In this document: in pieces, positions 15,476-23,084 of the stretch
Position numbering within the stretch: position 1 is the stretch's first letter
Layout: each line of letters opens with the position of its first letter
Assembly (NCBI GenBank): GCA_046757205.1
Contig: JBHHXR010000020.1
Coordinates: 1-23,084 of the forward strand
Source of the DNA: JBHHXR01 sp046757205
Lineage (GTDB): Bacteria > Pseudomonadota > Alphaproteobacteria > Rhodobacterales > Rhodobacteraceae
Direction of reading: 5' to 3'
DNA: 23,084 bases
Translations under genes and position numbers: made by a program
Notes under the pieces: generated by a model
What the model was told of the DNA's origin: nothing
Database searches by the model: none
The model's input: the letters and a program-made list of their open reading frames with translations, nothing else

Positions 15476-18400
15476 TCAGGCGGCCCTGGGGTTCGCCTTC
15501 TCGGCGAGGTCTCGCGCGATCGCGAAAGCTCCGCTGATCCGGTCGCGGTCTTCTTTCCAGTCGCGCCGGACAATCAGTTTGTTGTCGCGGATTTTCGCCA
15601 GCCCCCGCTGGCCCTCCATGAAACTGACAAGACCGGCCGGATCGGCGAATTTGTCGTTGTGAAACCGGATCGTGGCACCCTTCGGCCCGCCGTCCAGCCG
15701 GGCGATGCCGGCCCGCTTGCACTTGTCCTTGATCCGGACGATGTTCATCAGCGTATTGACTTCCTTGGGCAATTTCCCGAACCGGTCGATCAGCTCCGCC
15801 GCGAAGCCCTCCAGTTCCACCTTTTCGTGCAGCGACGAAAGCCGGCGGTAGAGACCGAGCCGGACGTCGAGATCGGGCACATACCGTTCCGGGATCAGCA
15901 CCGGCAGTCCGAGATTGATTTGCGGCGACCAGGTGTCGTCGGCCTCCGACAGCCCCTCCATCTCGCCCGCCTTCATCTTGGCGATCGCCTCTTCCAGCAT
16001 GTCCTGATAGAGTTCGTAACCGACCTCGCGGATATGTCCGGTCTGTTCGTCGCCCAGCAGGTTGCCGGCGCCGCGAATGTCGAGATCCTGGCTGGCCAGC
16101 GTGAACCCTGCCCCCAGACTGTCGAGCGACCCCAGCACCCGAAGACGTTTTTCGGCGGCCGCCGTCATCGGTTTGCGCGGCCGCGTCGTCAGATAGGCGT
16201 AGGCGCGGATCTTCGAGCGCCCGACGCGGCCGCGGATCTGGTAGAGTTGCGCCAGCCCGAACATGTCGGCGCGGTGAACGATCAGCGTGTTGGCGGCGGG
16301 AATGTCGAGACCGGATTCGACGATGGTGGTCGCCAGCAGCACGTCGTACCGGCCGTCGTAATAGGCGTTCATGCGGTCGTCGAGTTGCCCGGCCGGCATC
16401 TGGCCGTGCGCCGTGACACAGGTGATTTCGGGTATCTGCTGGCACAGAAATTCCTCCATCTCCGGGATGTCGGCGACCCGCGGCACGACGAAGAACGACT
16501 GGCCGCCGCGGTAATGTTCGCGCAGCAGCGCCTCGCGCACCGTCACCGGGTCGAATTCGCTGACATAGGTGCGGATCGCCAGCCGGTCCACCGGCGGCGA
16601 AGAGATAAGCGACAGTTCCCTGACGCCGCTCAGCGCCAGTTGCAGGGTGCGCGGGATCGGGGTCGCGGTCAGCGTCAGCACATGCACGTCCGAGCGCAGT
16701 TGCTTGAGCCGTTCCTTGTGGGCCACGCCGAAATGCTGCTCTTCGTCGATGATGAGAAGCCCGAGGCTGTTGAAGCGCATGCCCCTGGCCAGCAGCGCGT
16801 GCGTTCCCACAACGATATCCACCGTGCCCTTCGCCAGCCCCTCGCGCGTCTCGGCGGCCTCCTTCGCCGAAACGAAGCGCGACAGTTGGCGCACCCGCAC
16901 CGGCATGCCGCGAAAGCGTTCCCGGAACGCCTGGTAGTGCTGACGCGACAGCAGCGTGGTCGGCACTATCACCGCCACCTGCACGCCGGACATGGCGGCA
17001 ACGAAAGCGGCCCGCAGGGCAACCTCCGTCTTGCCGAATCCGACGTCGCCGCAGACCAGCCGGTCCATCGGCCGGCCGCTGTCGAGATCGGCCAGAACGT
17101 CGTCGATGGCTCGCAGCTGGTCTTCGGTTTCCTGATAGGGGAACCGGGCGCAGAACGCCTCCCACAGCCCGTCCGGCGGCGTCAGCGCCGCGGCCGTGCG
17201 CAGGGCGCGTTCGGCGGCCACGCGGATCAGTTTTTCCGCCATGTCCCGGATGCGCTGTTTCAGCTTTGCCTTCTTGGCCTGCCAGGCGCCGCCGCCGAGC
17301 CGGTCGAGCAGCCCCTCGTCGTGGCCGTAGCGGCTGAGCAGTTCGATGTTTTCGACCGGCAGATACAGCCTGTCGCCGCCGGCATATTCCAGCGCGATGC
17401 ATTCATGCGGCGCGCCGAGCGCCGAAATCGTCTCGAGCCCGGCATAACGGCCGATACCGTGATCGACGTGAACGATCAGGTCGCCCACCGACAGGCTGTT
17501 GGCCTCGGTGAGGAAATTCTCCGCCCGCCGCCGGCGTCTGGGCGCGCGGATCAGCCGGTCGCCGAGAATGTCCTGCTCGGCAATCACCGTCAGCCCGGGG
17601 GCCTCGAACCCGTGCTCCAGCGCCCAAACGGCGATGGCCAGTTCGCCGGACGCACCCAGGTCCCGGTGCCGCGCGATGCGTCGTCCGGAGCCGGCGCCCG
17701 CGTCCTCCAGCAGGGTTTCAAAGCGCTCCCGCGCGCCCTCGGAATAGGTCGCGACAACGACATTTCCTTTCGCTCGCCGGTCGGATACGTGCCGTGCGAC
17801 GGCGTCGAAAAGACTGACGTCCTCGCGCTGGCGTTCCGGCGCGAAATTCCGCCCGGCGCGGCCGCCGGCGTCTATGACGCCGGGCCCTGGAGCGCGCCGC
17901 TGGGGCGAAAACTGGCGGATACGGTGGCCGCGCAGGGCCTGGTGCCAGGCGGTCTCGTCCAGATAGAGCGAGCCGGGCGGAGCCGGTTTGTAGACCGAAC
18001 CGATAAGGGATTTCTGCCTGAGCGCCTCCGAACGGGCCTCGTACTGGTCGGTAATGCTCTCCCAGCGCGCCAGCCGGGCGTTTTCGATCTGGTCGTCGAA
18101 CGCGATGGGGCTGGCGGGAAGATACTCGAATACCGGCTCCATGCGTTCGTGGAAGAAGGGAACCCAGTGTTCGAACCCCTGATGCTTGCGCCCGGCGCTC
18201 ACCGCCTCGTAAAGCGGATCGTCGGTTCCCGCGGCGCCGAATTCCGCCCGGTAATTCTGGCGGAAACGCGTTATCGCAGCGTCGTCCAGAATGATTTCCG
18301 ACACCGGCGCGAGTTCGACGCGCGAGATCTTCTCCAGCGTCCGCTGGGTTTCCGGATCGAAGCGCCGCGCACCGTCCAGAACGTCGCCGAAGAGATCAAG

Positions 18401-18937
18401 GCGGACGGGCCCCTGCCCGCCCGGCGGAAATACGTCCACAAGCCCGCCGCGAAACGCGAAATCGCCCGGCTCCATCACCGTCGGCGACCGGGAAAACCCC
18501 ATCCTGGCCAGATATCGGCGCAACGCCCCGACGTCGATCCGCTGCCCGACTTCCGCGACGAAACTGGCGCCCGCGACGACCTCGCGCACCGGCACTTTCT
18601 GCATCGCCGCGTTCAATGTCGTCAGGACGACGGAGGGCGCCGGATACCCGTCCGCCAGCGCCGCCAGCGTCGCCATGCGCGTTGCCGCCACGTCGGGGTT
18701 CGGTGAAATCCGGTCATAGGGAAGGCAATCCCAGGCGGGAAACGTCAAGACGGGCAATTCAGGGGCAAAAAACGCCAGCGCCGCCTGCATCGCGGCAAGC
18801 CGCGAATCGTCGCGTGCGACATACAGGGTCGGCTCGCCAAACGACCCTGCCCATTCGGCGAGCAGACGGGCGTCGAACCCTTCCGGCGCGCCGCCAACCA
18901 GCACGACATCAAGTTCCGTATGGTTGCGAGGGGTCAT
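15476..18937 (-). CDS. mfd: Transcription-repair coupling factor Mfd
   Basis: The ATG at 18937 gives 1153 residues, the normal length. The protein removes RNA polymerase stalled at DNA lesions and recruits UvrA. The N-terminal UvrB-like module (LTFPAWDCLPYDRISPNPD) is followed by the RNA-polymerase-interacting part (VGDLIVHVDHGIGRYAGLE). The translocase motor has Walker A GDVGFGKT (630-637), DEEQ (731-734), TATPIPRTLQLALSG and motif VI QIRGRVGRSKIRAYAYL. A C-terminal TRCF domain ends the protein. It follows the small membrane-protein gene by 52 bases on the same strand and may be cotranscribed with it. Nothing looks degenerate. Confidence 0.98.
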   Translation of the reverse strand: MTPRNHTELDVVLVGGAPEGFDARLLAEWAGSFGEPTLYVARDDSRLAAMQAALAFFAPELPVLTFPAWDCLPYDRISPNPDVAATRMATLAALADGYPAPSVVLTTLNAAMQKVPVREVVAGASFVAEVGQRIDVGALRRYLARMGFSRSPTVMEPGDFAFRGGLVDVFPPGGQGPVRLDLFGDVLDGARRFDPETQRTLEKISRVELAPVSEIILDDAAITRFRQNYRAEFGAAGTDDPLYEAVSAGRKHQGFEHWVPFFHERMEPVFEYLPASPIAFDDQIENARLARWESITDQYEARSEALRQKSLIGSVYKPAPPGSLYLDETAWHQALRGHRIRQFSPQRRAPGPGVIDAGGRAGRNFAPERQREDVSLFDAVARHVSDRRAKGNVVVATYSEGARERFETLLEDAGAGSGRRIARHRDLGASGELAIAVWALEHGFEAPGLTVIAEQDILGDRLIRAPRRRRRAENFLTEANSLSVGDLIVHVDHGIGRYAGLETISALGAPHECIALEYAGGDRLYLPVENIELLSRYGHDEGLLDRLGGGAWQAKKAKLKQRIRDMAEKLIRVAAERALRTAAALTPPDGLWEAFCARFPYQETEDQLRAIDDVLADLDSGRPMDRLVCGDVGFGKTEVALRAAFVAAMSGVQVAVIVPTTLLSRQHYQAFRERFRGMPVRVRQLSRFVSAKEAAETREGLAKGTVDIVVGTHALLARGMRFNSLGLLIIDEEQHFGVAHKERLKQLRSDVHVLTLTATPIPRTLQLALSGVRELSLISSPPVDRLAIRTYVSEFDPVTVREALLREHYRGGQSFFVVPRVADIPEMEEFLCQQIPEITCVTAHGQMPAGQLDDRMNAYYDGRYDVLLATTIVESGLDIPAANTLIVHRADMFGLAQLYQIRGRVGRSKIRAYAYLTTRPRKPMTAAAEKRLRVLGSLDSLGAGFTLASQDLDIRGAGNLLGDEQTGHIREVGYELYQDMLEEAIAKMKAGEMEGLSEADDTWSPQINLGLPVLIPERYVPDLDVRLGLYRRLSSLHEKVELEGFAAELIDRFGKLPKEVNTLMNIVRIKDKCKRAGIARLDGGPKGATIRFHNDKFADPAGLVSFMEGQRGLAKIRDNKLIVRRDWKEDRDRISGAFAIARDLAEKANPRAA

Positions 18938-18989
18938 CTTCCGGCCGCTACAGGAGACGCCGCCGGACCGCAAGGCGGCAGCGGCCCGT

Positions 18990-19499
18990 TCAGAACGTAT
19001 TCGCGGTGTAAAACCATATCATGCCGATACCGACGGTAATCAGGATGGATACCAGTCCCGCGAACTGGTTCCAGAACCTGCGCCTCGCAATCACCCGCCG
19101 CAGCCGTTCGCCGCGCATGTTCTCGGCCCGTATCCGCCGTGCGAGCCGCAACGTGAAGCCGGCGACGATGGCGAGCGGACCGACGAGCATGAACAGCGCC
19201 ACCGCGATTTCCACCTTGAGAACGAATCCGAGCGTAGCCAGGCAGGCCAGGACGAATGCGGCGGCTCCGACGATCCACGGGCCGCCCCGCTCCACATGGT
19301 ACAGCACCCGGCCGACATGGATATGAACCAGCGTATCGCAGTCTTCCGCGACCTGTCCGCCCTGCCGTTCGGCGCGGATGACGAAGTCATACGGCACGCC
19401 CAGCACGAAATGCGAGGTCATCGACCAGGCGACGGCGACCAGCACCCAGTACCAGAAACTCCAAATTCCGCTGAAATCAATGATCTGGGTGATTGGCAC
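18990..19499 (-). CDS. Conserved alphaproteobacterial membrane protein ('component of SufBCD complex'-like)
   Basis: The 169-residue protein starts at GTG (AAGAGA upstream); an ATG 16 bases before it is out of frame. About four membrane segments: near residues 13-34, two in 76-122, and one near 146-166. The signature FWYWVLVAVAWSMTSHFVLG, followed by VPYD and RAERQGGQ, resembles a family found in Rhodobacterales and relatives that is often labelled 'component of SufBCD complex', a name not backed by function known to me. No Suf genes are in the window. It is divergent from hemB and directly upstream of mfd. The family match is from memory of its motifs; the role is unknown. Confidence 0.8.
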   Translation of the reverse strand: MPITQIIDFSGIWSFWYWVLVAVAWSMTSHFVLGVPYDFVIRAERQGGQVAEDCDTLVHIHVGRVLYHVERGGPWIVGAAAFVLACLATLGFVLKVEIAVALFMLVGPLAIVAGFTLRLARRIRAENMRGERLRRVIARRRFWNQFAGLVSILITVGIGMIWFYTANTF

Positions 19500-19541
19500 G
19501 GGCGGTCTCTTTCATTTCCGGCTGTTTTACCGTCAAGCGCC

Positions 19542-19573
19542 GGGAAATCAATCGAGGTTCGGTCGATTTTCCC
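19542..19573. promoter_or_regulatory. Inverted repeat between divergent membrane-protein gene and hemB
   Basis: GGGAAATCAATCGA (19542-19555) is mirrored by TCGATTTTCCC (19563-19573) around GGTTCGG, with a 3-base TCA bulge. The inner arms AATCGA/TCGATT are perfect. The 130-base space between two divergent genes is a normal place for an operator. No T run, so a terminator is less likely. Confidence 0.35.
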
Positions 19574-19603
19574 TTGAGGCCGCGCGCTCCGGCGTGGCAT
19601 CGT
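19574..19603 (+). promoter_or_regulatory. Candidate hemB promoter
   Basis: TTGAGG (19574-19579) and CATCGT (19598-19603) are 18 bases apart, ending 26 bases before the hemB ATG. The match to a sigma-70-type promoter is moderate, and the inverted repeat abuts its -35 side. Confidence 0.27.
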
Positions 19604-19629
19604 CTGCGCGAAATCCACTGGAGCCTTGC

Positions 19630-20640
19630 ATGCAGCCTCTTCCGGTCTCCTTTCCGCGGCGCCGGTCGCGCCGCAACCGCCAGTCGCCGTGGATACGCGA
19701 CCTTGTCCGCGAAACCACGCTCAGCGTTTCCGATCTCATCTGGCCGATCTTCATTCGCGACGGCGACGACCTGGCGGAACCCGTCGAAGCCATGCCCGGC
19801 GTCGACCGTCTGTCCGTCGACCGGGCGGTACGGGCGGCGGAGGAAGCCGCCGAACTCGGCATCCCCTGCATAGCGCTGTTCCCCTACACCGACCCCGGCA
19901 AGAAGACACCGGGCGCGGAAGAGGCGTGGAACACCGACAATCTGGTCAACACGGCGACGCGCGCGATCAAGGCCGCGGTGCCGGAAGTGGGCATCCTGCT
20001 CGACGTCGCGCTCGACCCGTACAATTCCGACGGCCATGACGGGCTGGTGCGCGATGGCGTGGTAGTCAACGACGACACGCTGTTGGCCCTTGAAAAGCAG
20101 GCGCTGGCCCAGGCCGAGGCGGGCGCCGACATCCTCGGGCCGTCGGACATGATGGACGGGCGCATCGGCGTCATCCGCCAGGCGCTGGAGGCGCACGAGT
20201 TCCAGAATGTCGTGATCATGTCCTATGCGGCCAAATATGCCTCGGCCTTTTACGGCCCGTTCCGCGACGCCGTCGGCGCAACGGGGGCGCTGAAGGGCGA
20301 CAAGAAGACCTACCAGATGGACCCGGGCAATACCGACGAGGCGCTGCGCAAGGTCGCCGACGACATATCCGAGGGCGCCGACATGGTCATGGTCAAGCCG
20401 GGGATGCCGTATCTGGAGATCGCCAGCAGGGTGAAAAAGACCTTTGGCGTGCCCACCTTCGCCTACCAGGTGTCCGGTGAGTACGCGATGCTGCGGGCGG
20501 CAGCACAGAACGGCTGGCTCGACGGCGAGAACGCCATGATGGAAAGCCTGGCCTGCTTCAAGCGCGCCGGATGCGACGGGGTGCTGACCTATTTCGCGCC
20601 GGAAACGGCGCGCATCCTGCGGAACCGGAGCGGCCGGTAG
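19630..20640 (+). CDS. hemB: Delta-aminolevulinic acid dehydratase (porphobilinogen synthase)
   Basis: The ATG at 19630 (336 residues) has GGAG upstream; the longer frame before it is noncoding. The enzyme condenses two 5-aminolevulinate molecules to porphobilinogen in haem and corrin synthesis. The two active-site lysines are visible: K202 (SYAAKYASAFYGPF) and the Schiff-base K256 (MVMVKPGMPYLE). The metal-site stretch reads LDVALDPYNSDGHDG, with Asp instead of the Zn-binding cysteines, so this is the Mg/alkali-dependent Zn-independent class. The gene stands alone, divergent from the small membrane protein and convergent with the glycosyltransferase gene five bases after its stop. Haem supply is relevant to the nearby 12-haem cytochrome, but no shared regulation is visible. 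Confidence 0.98.
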   Translation: MQPLPVSFPRRRSRRNRQSPWIRDLVRETTLSVSDLIWPIFIRDGDDLAEPVEAMPGVDRLSVDRAVRAAEEAAELGIPCIALFPYTDPGKKTPGAEEAWNTDNLVNTATRAIKAAVPEVGILLDVALDPYNSDGHDGLVRDGVVVNDDTLLALEKQALAQAEAGADILGPSDMMDGRIGVIRQALEAHEFQNVVIMSYAAKYASAFYGPFRDAVGATGALKGDKKTYQMDPGNTDEALRKVADDISEGADMVMVKPGMPYLEIASRVKKTFGVPTFAYQVSGEYAMLRAAAQNGWLDGENAMMESLACFKRAGCDGVLTYFAPETARILRNRSGR

Positions 20641-20652
20641 CGCCTTTACCGG
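20634..20652. terminator. Hairpin shared by the convergent hemB and glycosyltransferase 3' ends
   Basis: CCGGTA (20634-20639) pairs perfectly with TACCGG (20647-20652) across GCGCCTT; GG and CC outside can extend it around one bulged G. It contains most of both stop codons of the two convergent genes (TAG at 20638-20640, TAA at 20648-20646). It may serve as a two-way terminator, although T runs are minimal. Confidence 0.4.
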
Positions 20653-21437
20653 GCCACGTCCTGTCCGCCGTGCCGCAGCCAGTATTCCCGCACCCACGGA
20701 ACCGCGCCGCGGCCGTGCCGGAAAAACGATCCCCAGTGCTGGCCGCGATCGGGAACCAGATCGATGGGCCTCGGCACACCGTGGAAAGCCACCAGCTTCG
20801 CACCGGATGGCGGCGGCTTCGGCGGCACGATCCGGTTGACCAAGGGAACCGCCATGAGCTGCCTCTTGAAACTGACGACCCATCCGTCCGGCCAGAATGA
20901 CATGCCGCCGGCATGCTTCGTTATCCATTCCTGTTCGTGGCGAACGCTTGCGCGGGCCGCCGCGGGGTCCTCAAGGTAGCGCTCGAGCAAGTGCGGGAGA
21001 CCATGAAGATCGAAAGAAAATACCGAACTCATGCCACGCACGCGCCGGGGGCGGAAATGGTCATTGAACCGTTTCCATTCCCGGATCATCACCAGTTCGC
21101 CCGGCACATCGAACAGCGGCGTGATGTCGCCGACAATGACGGTATCGAGATCGAGGAACAGGGCGCGGCCGGCGAGGCCATACAAATCGCGCGCGAAAAC
21201 ACTCAGTTTCGGCCAGCCTCCGAAGGCGAATTCGCCGGATCTGAACCCGTGGTCCGGGATCGGATGGCATTCGACCTCGCGCCTGATCCCGACCGGGTCA
21301 TCGGTCAGGCACACGAAGCGAAAATCCCTGTGAAGATTTCCCGCCACCGCAGCGTACAGCACATTTACGTAGTCGGGCCCGTAAAGCGTTCCCCACTTCA
21401 TGCACAAAACGACTACGCCGTCATTTGCACTTGGCAC
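20646..21437 (-). CDS. Glycosyltransferase-like protein with DXD motif
   Basis: The 263-residue protein starts at GTG with a weak GGATAAGAA site. It looks cytosolic with no membrane segment. The start (VVLCMKWGTLYGPDYVN) and the FVCLTDDPVGI stretch, then RALFLDLDTVIVGDITPLF with DLD at residues 96-98, fit a GT-A fold transferase that binds a nucleotide sugar through Mn, as in GT8-like families. EQEWITKHAGG and a late VAFHGVPRP resemble the C-terminal acceptor and His motifs of such enzymes. Donor and acceptor cannot be told. It stands alone, convergent with hemB; its start faces the SYLF lipoprotein gene across 200 bases. Confidence 0.85.
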   Translation of the reverse strand: MPSANDGVVVLCMKWGTLYGPDYVNVLYAAVAGNLHRDFRFVCLTDDPVGIRREVECHPIPDHGFRSGEFAFGGWPKLSVFARDLYGLAGRALFLDLDTVIVGDITPLFDVPGELVMIREWKRFNDHFRPRRVRGMSSVFSFDLHGLPHLLERYLEDPAAARASVRHEQEWITKHAGGMSFWPDGWVVSFKRQLMAVPLVNRIVPPKPPPSGAKLVAFHGVPRPIDLVPDRGQHWGSFFRHGRGAVPWVREYWLRHGGQDVAR

Positions 21438-21556
21438 TTCTTATCCGTTCGCCCAGCCAGCATCCTGCTTCCAATAGCGAAACGCGCAGTCGATTGGTAC
21501 CGCTATTTTCGCGCCGTCGCGGCCCCGCGTTCTCGATCTCGGAGCGCGAATCGAAA

Positions 21557-21585
21557 TTGCAAGCCCGCACCACATATGGTAGGAA
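21557..21585 (+). promoter_or_regulatory. Candidate promoter of the SYLF lipoprotein gene
   Basis: TTGCAA (21557-21562) and TAGGAA (21580-21585) are 17 bases apart, 52 bases before the ATG at 21638. The first hexamer has four and the second three consensus matches. The surrounding region is the most A/T-rich part of the gap. Confidence 0.33.
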
Positions 21586-21637
21586 TGCGACAAAAGGCGG
21601 CAAGCCATGGAAATCTATTGAGGGCAAGGAACGGGCA

Positions 21638-22186
21638 ATGACATCCTGGACAAGACGCAGTTTCATCGTGGCCGCCGCGGCGACGGCCGGGTGCTCGCAG
21701 GCGCGGGTAACGTCGACTCGCGAAGAGATCGACGCGCAGGTGGCGCAGGCGCTCGACGTGATGTACGCCACGGTGCCGGGGTCTCGCGAAGTAGCCGATC
21801 AGGCAGCGGGCATTCTGGTGATGCCGAACATCACCGAAGCCGGATTATTCTTCGGCGGCAGTTACGGTGAAGGCGCGCTGCTGATCGGTGGAGCACCGGT
21901 GGACTACTACTCCGTCGCCGGAGCTTCCTTCGGCCTGCAGATCGGCGCCCAGCGGGTTTCCCAGGCGTTGTTTTTCATGACGCCGGATTCGCTGTTCCAG
22001 TTCCGCACCACGGACGGCTGGGAGCTCGGCGCCGAGGCGGAATATACCGCCAGCAACAGTGTCGGCTCGGCGGGGCTGGACACCACCACGGTAAACAAGC
22101 CGGTGTTCGCGCTGATTTTCAACCAGCGCGGCCTGATCGCGGCGGCGACGCTCGAGGGCGCGAAATATTCCCGGATCATCCGCTGA
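21638..22186 (+). CDS. SYLF-domain (YSC84/BPSL1445-type) lipoprotein
   Basis: The ATG at 21638 (182 residues) has AAGGAA about 7 bases upstream. The N-terminus TRRSFIVAAAATAGCS is a twin-arginine-like or Sec lipoprotein signal with Cys at about residue 19, so the mature protein is probably lipid-anchored in the periplasm. The body shows the SYLF pattern: a helical start (AQALDVMYATVPGSREVADQ), AGILVMPNITEAGLFFGGSY followed by GEGALL, then YYSVAGASFGLQIGAQ and a C-terminal VFALIFNQRGLIAAATLEG. The domain binds phospholipids or phosphoinositides in studied eukaryotic members; the bacterial role is unclear. The gene looks monocistronic. Confidence 0.9.
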   Translation: MTSWTRRSFIVAAAATAGCSQARVTSTREEIDAQVAQALDVMYATVPGSREVADQAAGILVMPNITEAGLFFGGSYGEGALLIGGAPVDYYSVAGASFGLQIGAQRVSQALFFMTPDSLFQFRTTDGWELGAEAEYTASNSVGSAGLDTTTVNKPVFALIFNQRGLIAAATLEGAKYSRIIR

Positions 22187-22248
22187 CCCGACACCGCCGG
22201 ACAGGCGACTGCGGACCGCAGGACGATCGGAAGGCGCGGAACCCTTTC

Positions 22249-22269
22249 CCCGCTCCCGGCAGGGGCGGG
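22249..22269 (+). terminator. GC-rich hairpin downstream of the SYLF gene
   Basis: CCCGCTCC (22249-22256) pairs with GGGGCGGG (22262-22269) across CGGCA, with one T-G wobble. It lies about 60 bases after the stop codon. The stem is strong but no T run follows, so rho-independent termination is uncertain. Confidence 0.3.
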
Positions 22270-22371
22270 CTGGCGCAAGCGAAGCGACCATATTACCGCC
22301 CAAATTTCCGCCTATGTTGAACGCCATCTGGGGTGTATTCTTGAAAAGCGCCGAAACGCGAGGAATCAGCG

Positions 22372-23082
22372 ATGAACGTTGGACACAATATCAAGGCGGA
22401 AAATTCAGCCTGGACCTTCGGAGAAGGTGTTCCCGAGAATTTTGTCTCCCACATAAAGCAGTCCGTTCCGCTATATGAGGAAGGCCACGATCTGATCTGC
22501 CAGATGAGCGATTTTTTCGTCAGCGACGAGAGCGTATGCTACGAGGTCGGAGTGTCGACCGGAGAGTTGCTGAAGAAACTGGCGCTGCGCAATCAGCACA
22601 AGACCGGCGCCCGGTGGATCGGCATCGATACCGAACCGGCGATGACCGCCAAGGCCAAGGAACACTGCGCCGACGTCAAGAATATCGAGATAGTCCTGGA
22701 GGATGCGCGGCTTTTCGAATTCGAGAAATCGGACCTGATCGTGTCTTACTACTGCATGCAGTTCGTCCCGCCGAGGGACCGGCAGGCGCTGTTCGACAGG
22801 ATCTACAACAGCCTGAACTGGGGCGGCGCCTTTGTCTGTTTCGAAAAAACCCGGGGGCCGGACGCCCGTTTTCAGGACATGCTGAGCTCGCTCTATGTCG
22901 ACTTCAAGCTGCGCAACGGTTTCACGCCCGACGAGATCGTCTCGAAAACCCGGAGCCTGAAGGGGATACTGGAGCCGTTCTCGACCCAGGGCAATTTCGA
23001 CCTCCTGAGCAGGGCCGGTTTCGTCGACTACATGACGGTGCAGAAATACATCTGCTTCGAGGGATACATCGCCATCAAGTGA
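22372..23082 (+). CDS. Class I SAM-binding protein, CmoA-like
   Basis: The ATG at 22372 (236 residues) has GAGGAA eight bases upstream. Motif I is YEVGVSTGELL (VGVSTG at 59-64), then WIGIDTEPAM for the ribose-binding acid, VLEDARLFEF, and IVSYYCMQFVPPRDR as post-motif. The C-terminal half (LYVDFKLRNGFTPDEIVSKT, RSLKGILEPFS, LLSRAGFVD and a terminal GYIAIK) follows the pattern of CmoA, the carboxy-SAM synthase for tRNA wobble uridine modification, formerly called a tRNA (cmo5U34) methyltransferase. The match is to the family; I cannot show carboxy-SAM specificity, and a plain methyltransferase is possible. No cmoB is in the window; the next gene, if any, lies beyond the right end. Confidence 0.85.
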   Translation: MNVGHNIKAENSAWTFGEGVPENFVSHIKQSVPLYEEGHDLICQMSDFFVSDESVCYEVGVSTGELLKKLALRNQHKTGARWIGIDTEPAMTAKAKEHCADVKNIEIVLEDARLFEFEKSDLIVSYYCMQFVPPRDRQALFDRIYNSLNWGGAFVCFEKTRGPDARFQDMLSSLYVDFKLRNGFTPDEIVSKTRSLKGILEPFSTQGNFDLLSRAGFVDYMTVQKYICFEGYIAIK

Positions 23083-23084
23083 GG

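Noticed and set aside
15659..18706. A plus-strand frame of about 1,000 codons opposite mfd
   Set aside because: Same codon-boundary effect; mfd is unmistakable on the other strand.
21425..21637. N-terminal extension of the SYLF lipoprotein
   Set aside because: It would overlap the start of the divergent glycosyltransferase gene and bury the lipoprotein signal; the ATG at 21638 has a good ribosome site and signal peptide.
1..23084. tRNA, rRNA, CRISPR arrays, insertion sequences
   Set aside because: I looked for clover-leaf-like stretches, regularly spaced repeats and transposase motifs and saw none, although reading by eye can miss short or diverged ones.

Overview
The window is GC-rich, bacterial and densely coding. 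It most resembles an alphaproteobacterium, possibly Rhodospirillales-like. The clues are a cysteine-free (Asp-type) HemB, a small membrane protein of the alphaproteobacterial family sometimes called 'component of SufBCD complex', located just upstream of mfd, a SYLF lipoprotein, and strong avoidance of TTA/CTA/TCA codons. The lineage is an inference from gene content only.

Left end (1-4051, plus strand): the 3' part of a very large Ala/Lys-rich protein (at least 1180 residues, start outside the window). Its C-terminal third carries a recognisable papain-type Gln/Cys...His...Asn layout. It is followed, after a small GC hairpin with a T run, by an unrecognised acidic 153-residue protein. The pair could be a large cysteine-peptidase effector with a partner, but this is inference.

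4091-5157 (minus): two adjacent TPP-enzyme subunits that look like sulfopyruvate decarboxylase alpha and beta (comD-comE).

5407-15048 (minus) is the most interesting block. A three-gene signalling unit (PhnD-like periplasmic binding protein, membrane histidine kinase, NtrC-like response regulator; overlapping reading frames) lies upstream of a four-gene respiratory operon: a 12-haem membrane-anchored NapC/NirT-like cytochrome, a Tat-exported 4x[4Fe-4S] protein, a Tat-exported molybdopterin enzyme with a probable Cys ligand to Mo, and a TorD-type chaperone. The likely flow is quinol -> multihaem cytochrome -> FeS protein -> Mo enzyme -> unknown substrate. There is no NrfD/PsrC-type membrane subunit; the cytochrome seems to replace it. 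The layout parallels AioXSR/ArxXSR-controlled arsenic oxidases, but two features are off-pattern: the Mo subunit has Asp in place of the third [4Fe-4S] cysteine, and the regulator lacks both the GAFTGA loop and the Walker B glutamate. A 12-bp direct repeat with 30-bp periodicity upstream of the cytochrome gene is a candidate operator. The substrate cannot be read from the sequence.

15049-15475: a gap holding the C-terminal remnant of an ABC-transporter permease, which suggests that a rearrangement or insertion edge lies here.

15476-23082: mostly housekeeping genes. On the minus strand are mfd and the membrane protein upstream of it. Divergent from them is hemB, convergent with a DXD glycosyltransferase. 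On the plus strand follow a SYLF-domain lipoprotein and a CmoA-like methyltransferase. I saw no rRNA, tRNA, CRISPR array, insertion sequence or transposase.
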